From Pseudomonas putida (lineage in GTDB: Bacteria; Pseudomonadota; Gammaproteobacteria; Pseudomonadales; Pseudomonadaceae): a stretch of DNA of 64,000 nt. Shown here one piece after another: positions 18,003-26,415 of this stretch. The stretch spans positions 860,227 to 924,226 of the forward strand of contig NZ_BSKJ01000001.1 of NCBI RefSeq assembly GCF_030159595.1. The letters are read 5' to 3'. Position 1 is the stretch's first letter. Each line of letters starts with the position of its first letter. The position numbers and the translations under genes are program-made. The notes beneath the pieces are model-generated. The model was not told the origin of the DNA and did not search any database. It saw only the letters and a program-made list of their open reading frames with translations.

Positions 18003-18458
18003 AGTGGCATGGGCGTGGGTGCTTCTGCTGAATTCGGTCGCAACATCGACCTCGGCCAAGGCTATTTCGTGGAGCCCTACACCCAGTGGTCGGTGGTTTC
18101 GATCCAGGGCGAGGACTATCACCTGGACAATGGCCTGCAAGCGCGTGGTGATGATACGCGGTCGGTGCTGGGCAAGGCGGGGGCAACCTTCGGGCGTACG
18201 TTGCAGCTTGGCAATGGCCAGCAGGTACAACCTTATGTACGGCTTGCCTACGCACATGAGTTCATTCGCAACAATGAAGTGAAGGTGAATGACCATCGGT
18301 TCGACAACGACTTGTCAGGGTCACGGGCCGAACTGGGCATGGGCGTCGCCATCAACCTGAATGAGCGCATGCAGTTGCATGCCGACTTCGACTATTCCAA
18401 CGGGGAGAAGATCGAGCAGCCGTGGGGGGCGAATGTGGGGTTCCATTACAGCTGGTAA
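18003..18458 (+). pseudogene. Truncated autotransporter, C-terminal beta-barrel fragment
   Basis: About 150 residues resembling the last half of a pertactin-type autotransporter barrel: GVGASAEFGRNIDLGQGYFVEPY, then alternating strands, and a terminal HYSW with the C-terminal aromatic expected for outer-membrane barrel recognition. The passenger, signal peptide and first barrel strands are missing, and an open frame upstream to 17961 runs into the pilin fragment. No ribosome-binding site or plausible start is seen. A good terminator still follows, consistent with decay from a complete gene. Confidence 0.75.
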
Positions 18459-18469
18459 GTAACAAGACA

Positions 18470-18496
18470 AAGGAAGGCCTAGGCCTTCCTTTTTTG
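18470..18496 (+). terminator. Terminator after the autotransporter remnant
   Basis: AAAGGAAGGCC-TA-GGCCTTCCTTTTTT, a near-perfect palindrome with a T run, 12 nt after the remnant stop codon. Confidence 0.88.
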
Positions 18497-18523
18497 TGGC
18501 TGGCATAAAAAGAGGGTGGTGTC

Positions 18524-20020
18524 ATGCGCATGATTCTAAAGAGGGCGCTGGGTTGGCTGAGTGCACGGTGGCCTGGCTTTTTCCAGGCGAATTTGCTTGA
18601 TCCGCCAGGCGCGCCAGATGCGTTGGAAGATATTCCTGACGGCGAGCCAAAACTGCTGCCGCTTTCAGTCCTGGGTCAGCCCGTGAAGATTACCGTGCCC
18701 ATGTGGCCAATCTCCCACCCGACACCGGACACCCCGGAAGTGCTCTGGCTGTACTGGAATGGTACGCAGGTTGATGAGAAACGATGGGAGGCGCCGATTA
18801 CTGAAGACGAGTTGTTCGTGGAGGCCCCGGTTTCCGTACTGCAGCATGGTCGGGTAGAGGTGTCGTACAAGGTACGGGGTTACAACGGTGTCGTTACATC
18901 TTCTCAAGTGCTGATTGTGACGATTGACAAGGTGCCACCCGTACTTGGCGGTGCTGAGGGCCTTTTGCTTTTCGACGATGAGGTCCTGCGCGACGGTGTA
19001 ACGGCGCGCTATCTGGAACAGCACGAGGATGTTCTACTCGCTGAATTGCCACCTTACGAAGCGCCCGCCGTGGGTGATGTCATTACTTACTATTGGGACG
19101 ATCAGCCGTTTGCCAATGATTGGCTAGGTGAAATTACTGTCACCAAGCAGGATCTTGAGCAGACAATTTATCTGTCGATCCTCGGGGATGATGTCAGGGC
19201 AGGCGGTGATGGCCAGCGCTATGTTCATTACCAGATTCGCGACCGCGCGGGTAACCTCGGTGCGCGCTCCAGGCCGGCAGTGCTGGAGGTGGATGCCACG
19301 CCCATCCCCAGGGTCCTGCCGTGGCTTCAAGTGCCCCAGGCCGATGGCGCCGGTGGCGACCTTTCGTTGAAGCTGGATGATTATGCTGACCCCTTGGTGG
19401 TCATCGTGCCAGCAGATGCCGTGATCTACCCGGACGAGGTGGTCACCGTGCAGTGGGGGGCGCCGGGTGATTATGGTTACTACGCCACGTCCGAGCCTCA
19501 GCCGGGAACGGATGACCGGTTTTTGATTCCAGAGCCTAATGTGCTGGCATACAGCAAACACACGCTGCAAATCAGCTATGTGGTGAGCGATGGAAAGCAA
19601 GAGTTCCCAAGTGTGCCATGCAGCCTGAAATTGATCGCATTTGATACGGGAGGATTGCCCAGAGTTGCGCTCGAGGGGGCCAATTCCAATGGTTTCAGCC
19701 TAGGCTCAGCACCGGAGCGGGTGCCTGTCAGCCTGGGTACATGGAGGGGAATTGCTGTCGGGCAGCGGGTCAACATCACGGTGACCGGGGTGCTTCAGAG
19801 CGGGTCGGATGCCTCTCCCTACAATGTGTTGACCACCCACGCGGTCACGGCGGCGCAAGTCAGGCAGGGCATTGGCGCGAACAAGGAGGTGACCCTGCCC
19901 AGGGCCTATCTCGAAACGCTGCGCAGAGGCGAGACGTTCACCTTCCACGTCGAGGTCAGCTTTGACGACGGTACCACATGGGTCGACTTCCCGCTCTACA
20001 GCCCCAAGCTCATCCCTTGA
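18524..20020 (+). CDS. Hypothetical protein with repeated beta-sandwich (Ig-like) modules
   Basis: Protein of 498 residues of unknown function. After a basic amphipathic start (MRMILKRALGWLSARW, not a clear signal peptide) it shows about four modules of 100-125 residues. Each has a W-G/D turn, a mid-module acidic stretch and a closing strand such as VEVSYKVRGYNG, VHYQIRDRAGN or LQISYVVSDGKQ, followed by S.P...L.V. This pattern resembles the Ig-like modules of large Pseudomonas surface proteins. Base composition looks more AT-rich than in neighbouring housekeeping genes, hinting at transfer. It is convergent with the chaperone gene (6-bp gap) and sits where an usher would be expected. Confidence 0.75.
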   Translation: MRMILKRALGWLSARWPGFFQANLLDPPGAPDALEDIPDGEPKLLPLSVLGQPVKITVPMWPISHPTPDTPEVLWLYWNGTQVDEKRWEAPITEDELFVEAPVSVLQHGRVEVSYKVRGYNGVVTSSQVLIVTIDKVPPVLGGAEGLLLFDDEVLRDGVTARYLEQHEDVLLAELPPYEAPAVGDVITYYWDDQPFANDWLGEITVTKQDLEQTIYLSILGDDVRAGGDGQRYVHYQIRDRAGNLGARSRPAVLEVDATPIPRVLPWLQVPQADGAGGDLSLKLDDYADPLVVIVPADAVIYPDEVVTVQWGAPGDYGYYATSEPQPGTDDRFLIPEPNVLAYSKHTLQISYVVSDGKQEFPSVPCSLKLIAFDTGGLPRVALEGANSNGFSLGSAPERVPVSLGTWRGIAVGQRVNITVTGVLQSGSDASPYNVLTTHAVTAAQVRQGIGANKEVTLPRAYLETLRRGETFTFHVEVSFDDGTTWVDFPLYSPKLIP

Positions 20021-20026
20021 GTGCAT

Positions 20027-20767
20027 TCACGAGCGCCCCGCCGGGCGGGACAATTCCGGCGTGAGGCCGCCGTAGTCGTTGATGGTTGTGAACTCGACCT
20101 TCAGGCCGTCCTGTACGGTTGATGTTTTAAGCGGATAGGTTTGCCTGCCCATGGGAATGGCCATCTTCCTGGCATCGATTTTTTCGCTGCCCTTGGTGCT
20201 GCGCAGGGTCAACTGGTTGAAAGTGAAGTAGTAAGGGGAGGGATTGTCCACCACCAGATGCGGCTTGCCGTCGAGGGTTTGCACTGACCAGGCCAGGCTC
20301 TGCAGGTGGTCTTGTGGGCGGCCCTTGAGCTGGGTGGGGCGGTAGAAGACCTTGATGCGGGTGCGCAGGGCGATGGTCAGGCTATTGCTCGGTTTGTCGT
20401 CGGCCTGCGGAATTTCCTGCAGGTTGAAGTAGAACACCGACTCACGGTCTTGGGGCAGGTTGTTGGGCAGGCGGTTGAACTGCACGGTCTGTTCACCGGT
20501 TGGGTCGATGCGAAACAGCGCAGGTGAGGCGATCAGGGGCACCGCGGTGGTGTTGTCGTCAGCCTCGGTATTGATCCAGGCCTGGGCCGCATAGGGGCGT
20601 TGGGTGGGGTTGGCGACCACGATGCTGGTACTTTGCCGGTCGCTGGGCTGGACAACGCGGGTGGAGCTGATGGTCAGGGCGGCGTGGGCCGTGATGGGAG
20701 CGAGCAGGGACAGGCAGGCGGCCAAAGCCATGGCAAGCCGGGTAGTGAGTGAAGTCGAGCGGTGCAT
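20027..20767 (-). CDS. Periplasmic fimbrial chaperone (PapD family)
   Basis: Protein of 246 residues with a signal peptide (cleavage near ITAHA-AL, residue 28-29). It has the two-domain PapD layout: subunit-anchoring Arg in SSTRVV near residue 36 and Lys in the RTRIKVFYRPTQL strand near 133-145, and the family motif LPQDRESVFYFNLQEIP around 103-120. Such chaperones fold pilins by donor-strand complementation. It lies 78 bp after the pilin gene on the same strand, but no usher gene follows. Confidence 0.93.
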   Translation of the reverse strand: MHRSTSLTTRLAMALAACLSLLAPITAHAALTISSTRVVQPSDRQSTSIVVANPTQRPYAAQAWINTEADDNTTAVPLIASPALFRIDPTGEQTVQFNRLPNNLPQDRESVFYFNLQEIPQADDKPSNSLTIALRTRIKVFYRPTQLKGRPQDHLQSLAWSVQTLDGKPHLVVDNPSPYYFTFNQLTLRSTKGSEKIDARKMAIPMGRQTYPLKTSTVQDGLKVEFTTINDYGGLTPELSRPAGRS

Positions 20768-20845
20768 GGGCGCGTCTCTTGGCGGCGGCTGGCAGAAAGG
20801 CTTTGGCTCCAGGTGCTTGAGGAGAAGCGCCTGGAGCGCAACGAG

Positions 20846-21385
20846 TTACTTGATGTCTACAAGGAAGGTCACTTCCGATGCCGCGTCACCTTCAGTTACG
20901 GCAGCTGCGGTGGACTGATACATGGCGTAGAACAGCATGTCGGTGGGTTTGATAGCGTCGAGCGCATAGGCGGCCGATTCCTGCTCTGGGGCCAGGTTGG
21001 TCAGGCTCTTGTCCTGGATGGCCAGTGCCAGCCCACGGGCGCCGCCTGGGCGCAGTGTGTAGAGGTCGGTGCCTTCGGGGCCGTAGATCGCCGAGAAGGT
21101 GACATAGCCCTCTTCACCGGGTTGGATGGTGCAAGTACCACCAGGGGTAATACGCAGGGCGAACGGAATATGGCGTGTCTGCTTGCCTACGGTGTCGAAG
21201 TAACTTGGGTGATAGCTACCGACCACAACGCGAGGCAGGATGCCACCGCCAGTGCCCGGTTCGACCACTTCGATAGGGCAGGTACCACCTGGCGTGATGG
21301 TGCCGTGGAAGTTGATATTGCCGGTGTTTGCAAATGCAGCGGTGCTCGCCATGCCCATGGCGAGGGCGATAAGGGTGCGTTTCAT
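20846..21385 (-). CDS. Type 1-family fimbrial major subunit
   Basis: Pilin of 179 residues with an N-terminal signal peptide (MKRTLIALAMGMASTAAFA, cleavage about residue 19). The mature start has the strand NINFHGTITPGGTCPI, with the first cysteine at the usual place and a partner cysteine in GGTCTIQ. The C-terminus ends in an alternating hydrophobic strand (EVTFLVDIK) for donor-strand exchange. An AGGA lies 9 nt before the start. It is the first gene of a pilin-chaperone pair. Confidence 0.88.
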   Translation of the reverse strand: MKRTLIALAMGMASTAAFANTGNINFHGTITPGGTCPIEVVEPGTGGGILPRVVVGSYHPSYFDTVGKQTRHIPFALRITPGGTCTIQPGEEGYVTFSAIYGPEGTDLYTLRPGGARGLALAIQDKSLTNLAPEQESAAYALDAIKPTDMLFYAMYQSTAAAVTEGDAASEVTFLVDIK

Positions 21386-21412
21386 TTTTTATATCCTGGT
21401 GTTGGGAGGCGT

Positions 21413-21436
21413 CCGAACATGCATGTGAATGTTCGG
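21413..21436. promoter_or_regulatory. 8-bp dyad upstream of the pilin gene
   Basis: CCGAACAT (21413-21420) and ATGTTCGG (21429-21436), spaced 8 nt, lie 28 bp upstream of the pilin start. It may be an operator or a leader hairpin; no regulator is assigned. Confidence 0.35.
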
Positions 21437-21565
21437 CAGGCAGGATATTCAGGGGGAGGTTCCGGAGCTGTAGGGCAATTCCACGGCGCGCGCGGGAACA
21501 ATGGACAAGAATCGGGGCGGCGCAGCGAACCACGCCGTTCGGTCGAATGAGCTCGAGGTACTGGC

Positions 21566-21976
21566 TCAGTGCTGCGTGTTACCGCCAGCTTGGCCCAGCA
21601 ACTGCTTCTGCTGGTTCCAGTCAAAGGCGTCGCCATTCTGTTCGGCCTCGTAACGGCGTTCTTCCAGCTGTTGGTAAAGGTCCAGCTCGTCGTCAGGCAT
21701 GAAATGCAGGCAATCGCCGCCAAAGAACCACAACAGGTCGCGCGGTACCAGGTGGGCAATTTGCGGGTAGCGCTGGATCACCTGGCAAATCAGGTCCTGA
21801 CCCAGGTACTGGCTTTGCAGCGGGTCTTGCGGCAGCAGGGTCAGCAACTCGTCGAAGCGTTCGAGGAACAGGGTGTGGCTTTCCTCCGGTACCTGCTCGG
21901 CCTCACCCAGTGCCACCAGGATGGTGCGCAGGTGGTTCAGCAGGTGCAGGTGGTATTCCAGGTGGGGGGTGGCCAT
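21566..21976 (-). CDS. Conserved hypothetical protein next to fadE (PA2816/PA2817-like by position)
   Basis: Acidic soluble protein of 136 residues with a helical pattern and no membrane segment. Motifs such as PRDLLWFFGGDCLHFMPDDEL and LYQQLEERRYEAE are visible but I do not recognise a functional family. The start at 21976 has GAGGA 6 nt upstream; an in-frame ATG at 22039 would extend into the spacer. It lies 77 bp downstream of fadE on the same strand, the same place as small conserved genes beside fadE in P. aeruginosa, so it may be cotranscribed. Confidence 0.78.
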   Translation of the reverse strand: MATPHLEYHLHLLNHLRTILVALGEAEQVPEESHTLFLERFDELLTLLPQDPLQSQYLGQDLICQVIQRYPQIAHLVPRDLLWFFGGDCLHFMPDDELDLYQQLEERRYEAEQNGDAFDWNQQKQLLGQAGGNTQH

Positions 21977-22053
21977 GGGGCAGTCCTCGGGCTGATTGAA
22001 ACGGGGGCGGAGTATACGCCGGTAGGGAAGGGGCCGCAAAACGGCCCCTGTCT

Positions 22054-24501
22054 TCAGCGCACCTTGCCGTGTTCAGGCAGCAACTGCGCCTTGTCGAACG
22101 CATCCACATCGATCACGGCCCGGCATGCCTGTTCCGCCGCATGCAAACGTTGCCCATCGCCAGCTTGCAGTGCTCCGCTCTCGATGGCTGCATCAATGGC
22201 TGACTGCCCGGGTGCTGGCTGTACCTTGCCCTCCTTGATCGCCTGATGCAGTACTTTGTGCAGTGGTGCAGCTTCGTCAAGCAGGTCGCAGGCCCGTTGC
22301 AGTGCCGCCACCGGGTCGCCCTCGGCCTGTGGGCGGAAGCAGCCGGCAAGCAACTCCTCAAGTGCCGGGTCGCCCTTGCTGCGACCGATCAGCGCCGCCA
22401 CTTCGGCATCCAGTTCATCGCTCGGCCCGGTATGACGGCGGCCGAAGGGGAACACAAGCACTCGCAATGCACAGCCGACGAAGCGGTTGGGGAAGTTGTC
22501 GAGCAGCTTGTCCAGCGCCTTTTCCGCCTGGCCCAGGCTTTCTTCCATGGCCCAGCGCAGCAGTGGCTGCATGTGCTCGGGGGAGCCTAGGTCGTGATAG
22601 CGCTTGAGCGCGGCACTGGACAGGTAAAGGTAGCTGAGCACATCGCCCAGGCGTGCGCTCAGGCGTTCGCGGCGCTTGAGCGCACCGCCCAGCAGCATCA
22701 TCGACAGGTCGGCCAGCAAGGCGAAGGCAGCGGCCTGGCGATTGAGGGCGCGGAAGTAACCTTGGCTCAAGGCATCACCGGGTACGGGTTCGAACCGCCC
22801 AAGCCCCAGGTTGAACACTAGCGTGCTGGCCGCGTTGCCGGCGGCGAACATGACGTGTTTCATCAGCAGGTCGTCGAATTCTCTCAGTGCCTGGTCGCGG
22901 TCCTCACGGCCGGCCAGGGCCATTTCCTTGAGTACGAACGGGTGGCAACGGATGGCGCCCTGGCCGAAGATCATCAGGTTGCGCGAAAGGATGTTGGCAC
23001 CTTCGACCGTGATGAAAATCGGCGCCCCTTGCCAATTGCGGCCCAGGTAGTTGTTCGGCCCCATGATGATGCCCTTGCCACCGTGCACATCCATGGCGTG
23101 CTGGATGCACTCGCGACCGCGTTCGGTCAGGTGGTACTTGAGGATTGCGGACAGCACAGAAGGCTTTTCGCCAAGGTCCACTGCCTTGGCGGTCAGCAGG
23201 CGGGCGCTGTCCATCAGCCAGGCATTGCCGCCGATGCGTGCCAGCGATTCCTGGATGCCTTCGAAGGCGGCAAGCGGCACGTTGAACTGCTCGCGAATGT
23301 TCGCGTACTGGCCGGTCACCAGGCTGGTGTACTTGGCGGCGCCGGTGCCGACTGCTGGCAGGGAAATCGAACGGCCCACCGACAGGCAGTTCATCAGCAT
23401 CATCCAGCCTTTGCCGAGCATGGCCTGGCCGCCGATCAGGAAGCTCAGTGGTACGAACACGTCCTTGCCGCTGTTGGGGCCGTTCATGAACGCGGCGCCC
23501 AGCGGTAGGTGGCGCTTGCCAATGTCAACGCCGGGGGTGTCGGTAGGGATCAGCGCCAGGCTGATGCCCAACTGCTCTTCATCGCCCAGCAGGTGGTCGG
23601 GGTCGTAGGCCTTGAACGCCAGGCCCAGCAGGGTGGCGACAGGCCCGAGGGTGATGTAGCGCTTTTCCCAGTTCAGGCGCAGGCCCAGCACTTCTTCGCC
23701 GTTCCACTGGCCTTTGCAGATGATGCCGGTGTCGGGCATGGCACCTGCGTCGGAGCCAGCCAGCGGGCCGGTGAGGGCAAAGCAGGGTATTTCGTCGCCG
23801 CGCGCCAGCCGTGGCAAGTAGTGGTTGCGCTGTTCGTCGGTACCGTAATGCAGCAGCAGTTCAGCCGGGCCAAGGGAGTTGGGCACCATCACCGTGGAGG
23901 CCAGGTCGCCGCTGCGGGTAGCCAGCTTCATCGCCACCTGTGAGTGGGCGTAGGCGGAAAAGCCTTTGCCGCCGTATTCCTTGGGGATGATTAGCGCGAA
24001 GAAGCCATGCTGCTTGATGTGGTCCCAGGCTTCGGGCGGCAGGTCCAGGTCCTGGCCGATCTGCCAGTCGCTGACCATGGCGCACAGTGCTTCTGTCGGG
24101 CCGTCAATGAAGGCTTGCTCTTCTTCAGTCAGTTTCGGTGCCGGGTAGGCCAGCAAGGTACGCCAGTCGGGGCGGCCGCTGAACAGTTCACCGTCCCACC
24201 ACACCGTGCCAGCATCGATCGCTTCGCGTTCAGTTTGTGACATGGGCGGCAGGGTACGCTGGAACCAGCTGAATACCGGGCCGGTGAACACCTTGCGGCG
24301 CCAGTCCGGCAGCGCCACCAGGGCGGTCTTCAATGCCAGTACCACCCAGATCACTGTCAATAGCCAGCCAGGCGCGCGACTGAAAATACTCAGCAGCAGC
24401 ACATAGGCCGCCAGGATGCCCAGAATCTGCAAGGGCGCCAGGCGCCGGTGCGTGAGGTATGCCGCGCCGATCACCAGCACCACCAACCACAACAGCAACA
24501 T
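22054..24501 (-). CDS. fadE: Acyl-CoA dehydrogenase FadE
   Basis: FAD-dependent enzyme of the first step of fatty-acid beta-oxidation. The 815-residue length matches the large E. coli FadE type. Two N-terminal membrane segments lie at about 1-20 and 25-65, followed by the ACAD domain: acyl/flavin contacts around FALTGPLAGSDAGAM, then VGRSISLPAVGTGAAK and HAMDVHGGKGIIMGPNNYLGR. A C-terminal FadE-specific extension follows. The start at 24501 has a perfect AAGGAGG, so the longer open frame to 24843 was rejected. A REP and the divergent GST gene lie upstream. Confidence 0.95.
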   Translation of the reverse strand: MLLLWLVVLVIGAAYLTHRRLAPLQILGILAAYVLLLSIFSRAPGWLLTVIWVVLALKTALVALPDWRRKVFTGPVFSWFQRTLPPMSQTEREAIDAGTVWWDGELFSGRPDWRTLLAYPAPKLTEEEQAFIDGPTEALCAMVSDWQIGQDLDLPPEAWDHIKQHGFFALIIPKEYGGKGFSAYAHSQVAMKLATRSGDLASTVMVPNSLGPAELLLHYGTDEQRNHYLPRLARGDEIPCFALTGPLAGSDAGAMPDTGIICKGQWNGEEVLGLRLNWEKRYITLGPVATLLGLAFKAYDPDHLLGDEEQLGISLALIPTDTPGVDIGKRHLPLGAAFMNGPNSGKDVFVPLSFLIGGQAMLGKGWMMLMNCLSVGRSISLPAVGTGAAKYTSLVTGQYANIREQFNVPLAAFEGIQESLARIGGNAWLMDSARLLTAKAVDLGEKPSVLSAILKYHLTERGRECIQHAMDVHGGKGIIMGPNNYLGRNWQGAPIFITVEGANILSRNLMIFGQGAIRCHPFVLKEMALAGREDRDQALREFDDLLMKHVMFAAGNAASTLVFNLGLGRFEPVPGDALSQGYFRALNRQAAAFALLADLSMMLLGGALKRRERLSARLGDVLSYLYLSSAALKRYHDLGSPEHMQPLLRWAMEESLGQAEKALDKLLDNFPNRFVGCALRVLVFPFGRRHTGPSDELDAEVAALIGRSKGDPALEELLAGCFRPQAEGDPVAALQRACDLLDEAAPLHKVLHQAIKEGKVQPAPGQSAIDAAIESGALQAGDGQRLHAAEQACRAVIDVDAFDKAQLLPEHGKVR

Positions 24502-24622
24502 AATCGGTCCTCCTTGGAACCAGGGGGCTTTAGCCGTCCCAGACAGCTTAGACGCAACGCTGTGAACGGCAGGTTCAGAACAGTGACAGGGTGTGGCTGC
24601 CGGAGTTTCAGTTCTGTGTTTG

Positions 24623-24670
24623 CCTGTACCGGCCTCTTCGCGGGTGAACCCGCGAAGAGGCCGGTACAGG
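24623..24670. repeat. P. putida REP palindrome
   Basis: Perfect 22-bp stem: left arm 24623-24644 (starts CCTGTACCGGCCTCTTCGCG), loop TGAA, right arm 24649-24670. Same core as the element at 16067. It sits between the divergent fadE and GST genes, 55 bp upstream of the GST start, an unusual place for a REP because both genes read away from it. Confidence 0.92.
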
Positions 24671-24724
24671 CGGCGAAACTCTGGAGTAGACTGCACCACC
24701 TCTGCATTCATTAAGGACGTTGCC

Positions 24725-25348
24725 ATGCTGAAGATCTGGGGCCGCAAGAACTCGAGCAATGTGCGCAAGGCGTTGTGGATCGCCCACGAGCTGGGCCTGG
24801 ACTTCGAATCCATCGACGCCGGCGGCGCCTTCGGTGTGGTCAACGAGCCGCACTACCGCGCCCGCAACCCCAACGGCCTGGTGCCCATGCTCGAAGACGG
24901 CGACCTGACCCTGTGGGAGTCCAACACCATCGTCCGCTACCTGTGCGCCGAGTACGGCACCGAGCAGGGCTGGTACCTGGAAGACCCGCGTCAGCGCGCT
25001 CTGGCCGATAAGTGGATGGACTGGACCACTTCCTCCTTTGCCGCACCGTTCCGCCCGCTGTTCTGGGGCCTTCTGCGCACGCCGGAAGACCAGCGCGATT
25101 GGGTGGCGATCAACGCCGCACACAAGCAGTGCGCCCAGCTTCTGGCCATTGCCGATGAAACCCTGGCCAAACAGCCATACCTGTCCGGTGACCAGATCGG
25201 CATGGGCGACATCCCACTGGGTAGCTTCATCTATGCCTGGTTCGAAATGCCCATCGAGCGCCCCGCCATGTACCACCTGGAAGCCTGGTACGAGCGCCTC
25301 AAACAGCGCCCAGCCTATCAGGCTGCGGTGATGACCGCGCTCACCTGA
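24725..25348 (+). CDS. Glutathione S-transferase family protein
   Basis: Cytosolic GST of 207 residues. The N-terminal thioredoxin-like domain has RKNSSNVRKALW (catalytic Ser near residues 9-12), the cis-Pro motif GLVPMLEDGD at about 51-60 and the glutathione-binding LWESNTIVRYL at about 62-72. The C-terminal all-helical domain includes GDIPLGSFIYAWF. Substrate is unknown. The start at 24725 follows AAGGA; the upstream frame passes through the REP. A GST between fadE and this ABC transporter is conserved in P. aeruginosa. Confidence 0.9.
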   Translation: MLKIWGRKNSSNVRKALWIAHELGLDFESIDAGGAFGVVNEPHYRARNPNGLVPMLEDGDLTLWESNTIVRYLCAEYGTEQGWYLEDPRQRALADKWMDWTTSSFAAPFRPLFWGLLRTPEDQRDWVAINAAHKQCAQLLAIADETLAKQPYLSGDQIGMGDIPLGSFIYAWFEMPIERPAMYHLEAWYERLKQRPAYQAAVMTALT

Positions 25349-25357
25349 CCCTGCTTC

Positions 25358-25370
25358 GATAGTCATTATC
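25358..25370. promoter_or_regulatory. Weak Fur-box-like half site upstream of the ABC transporter
   Basis: On the minus strand GATAATGACTATC matches 11 of 13 positions of the first part of the Fur consensus. It lies 113 bp upstream of the ABC ATPase start. The second half of a 19-bp site is poor, so this is a suggestion only. Confidence 0.25.
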
Positions 25371-25482
25371 AATAGATGTGACTGTACTTGTGCGGCCCGG
25401 CCTTGCACCATTGGCCGCACTCACTGCGCCAGTGACTTTACCTGGCGTGTCCTGCACCTTTTTCCTTGGTAAGTGACCCGCT

Positions 25483-26415
25483 ATGAGTTCCGCCCTGTCC
25501 ATCCGACAGCTCACCAAGACCTACGGCAATGGCTTTCAGGCCCTTAAAGGCATCGACCTCGATGTCGCCGAAGGCGACTTCTTCGCCTTGCTCGGCCCCA
25601 ACGGCGCCGGCAAGTCCACCACCATCGGCATCCTCTCCACCCTGGTGAACAAGACCAGCGGCACGGTGAACGTGTTCGGCCATGACCTGGACCGCGAGCC
25701 TTCGGCGCTCAAGCGTTGCCTGGGCGTGGTGCCGCAGGAATTCAACTTCAATCAATTCGAGAAAACCTTCGACATCGTCGTGACCCAGGCGGGTTACTAC
25801 GGTATTCCGCCCAAGCTGGCCAAGGAACGCGCCGAGCAGTACCTGACCCAGCTGGGCCTGTGGGACAAGCGTGATGTGCAGTCGCGTTCGTTGTCGGGCG
25901 GCATGAAGCGCCGTTTGATGATTGCCCGCGCACTGATCCACGAGCCACGCCTGCTGATTCTCGACGAACCCACCGCAGGCGTGGACATTGAGCTGCGCCG
26001 TTCGATGTGGAGCTTTCTCACCGATCTGAACCAGAAAGGCATCACCATCATCCTCACCACCCACTACCTGGAAGAGGCTGAGCAGCTGTGCCGTAACATC
26101 GGCATCATCGACCACGGCACCATCGTCGAGAACACCAGCATGCGCCAGTTGCTGGGCAAGCTGCATGTCGAAACCTTCGTGCTCGACATCAAGCAGGAGC
26201 TGGCCAGCGCGCCGGTGCTGCAAGGCTACCCGTGCCGGCTGCTGACCCCGCACACCCTTGAGGTGCAGGTGGACAAGGACATCGGCATCACCGCGCTGTT
26301 CGGCCAGCTGGCGTTGCAGAACATCGAGGTGCAGAGCCTGCGCAACAAGACCAACCGACTCGAGGAGCTGTTCGTGTCCCTGGTGGAAAAAAACCTGTCG
26401 AAGGTGGCTGTATGA
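25483..26415 (+). CDS. ABC-2 transporter ATP-binding protein (YadG-like)
   Basis: ATPase subunit of 310 residues. Walker A GPNGAGKSTT is at 38-47, the ABC signature LSGGMKRRL near 138-146, Walker B LLILDEPTAGVD near 156-168 and the switch His in TTHYLEE near 190. The C-terminal extension after residue 230 is typical of ABC-2/DrrA-type proteins. It is translationally coupled to the permease gene by an ATGA overlap. The closest E. coli pair by architecture is YadG/YadH, whose substrate is unknown. Confidence 0.92.
   Translation: MSSALSIRQLTKTYGNGFQALKGIDLDVAEGDFFALLGPNGAGKSTTIGILSTLVNKTSGTVNVFGHDLDREPSALKRCLGVVPQEFNFNQFEKTFDIVVTQAGYYGIPPKLAKERAEQYLTQLGLWDKRDVQSRSLSGGMKRRLMIARALIHEPRLLILDEPTAGVDIELRRSMWSFLTDLNQKGITIILTTHYLEEAEQLCRNIGIIDHGTIVENTSMRQLLGKLHVETFVLDIKQELASAPVLQGYPCRLLTPHTLEVQVDKDIGITALFGQLALQNIEVQSLRNKTNRLEELFVSLVEKNLSKVAV

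Noticed and set aside
21386..21565. A tRNA-Gly fragment as a second attachment site
   Set aside because: I looked for the tRNA-Gly or tRNA-Glu 3' end near 21.5 kb and saw no match, so an integrated element is not supported.
23673..23943. Small open frames antisense to fadE
   Set aside because: Shadows of the acyl-CoA dehydrogenase frame without ribosome-binding sites.
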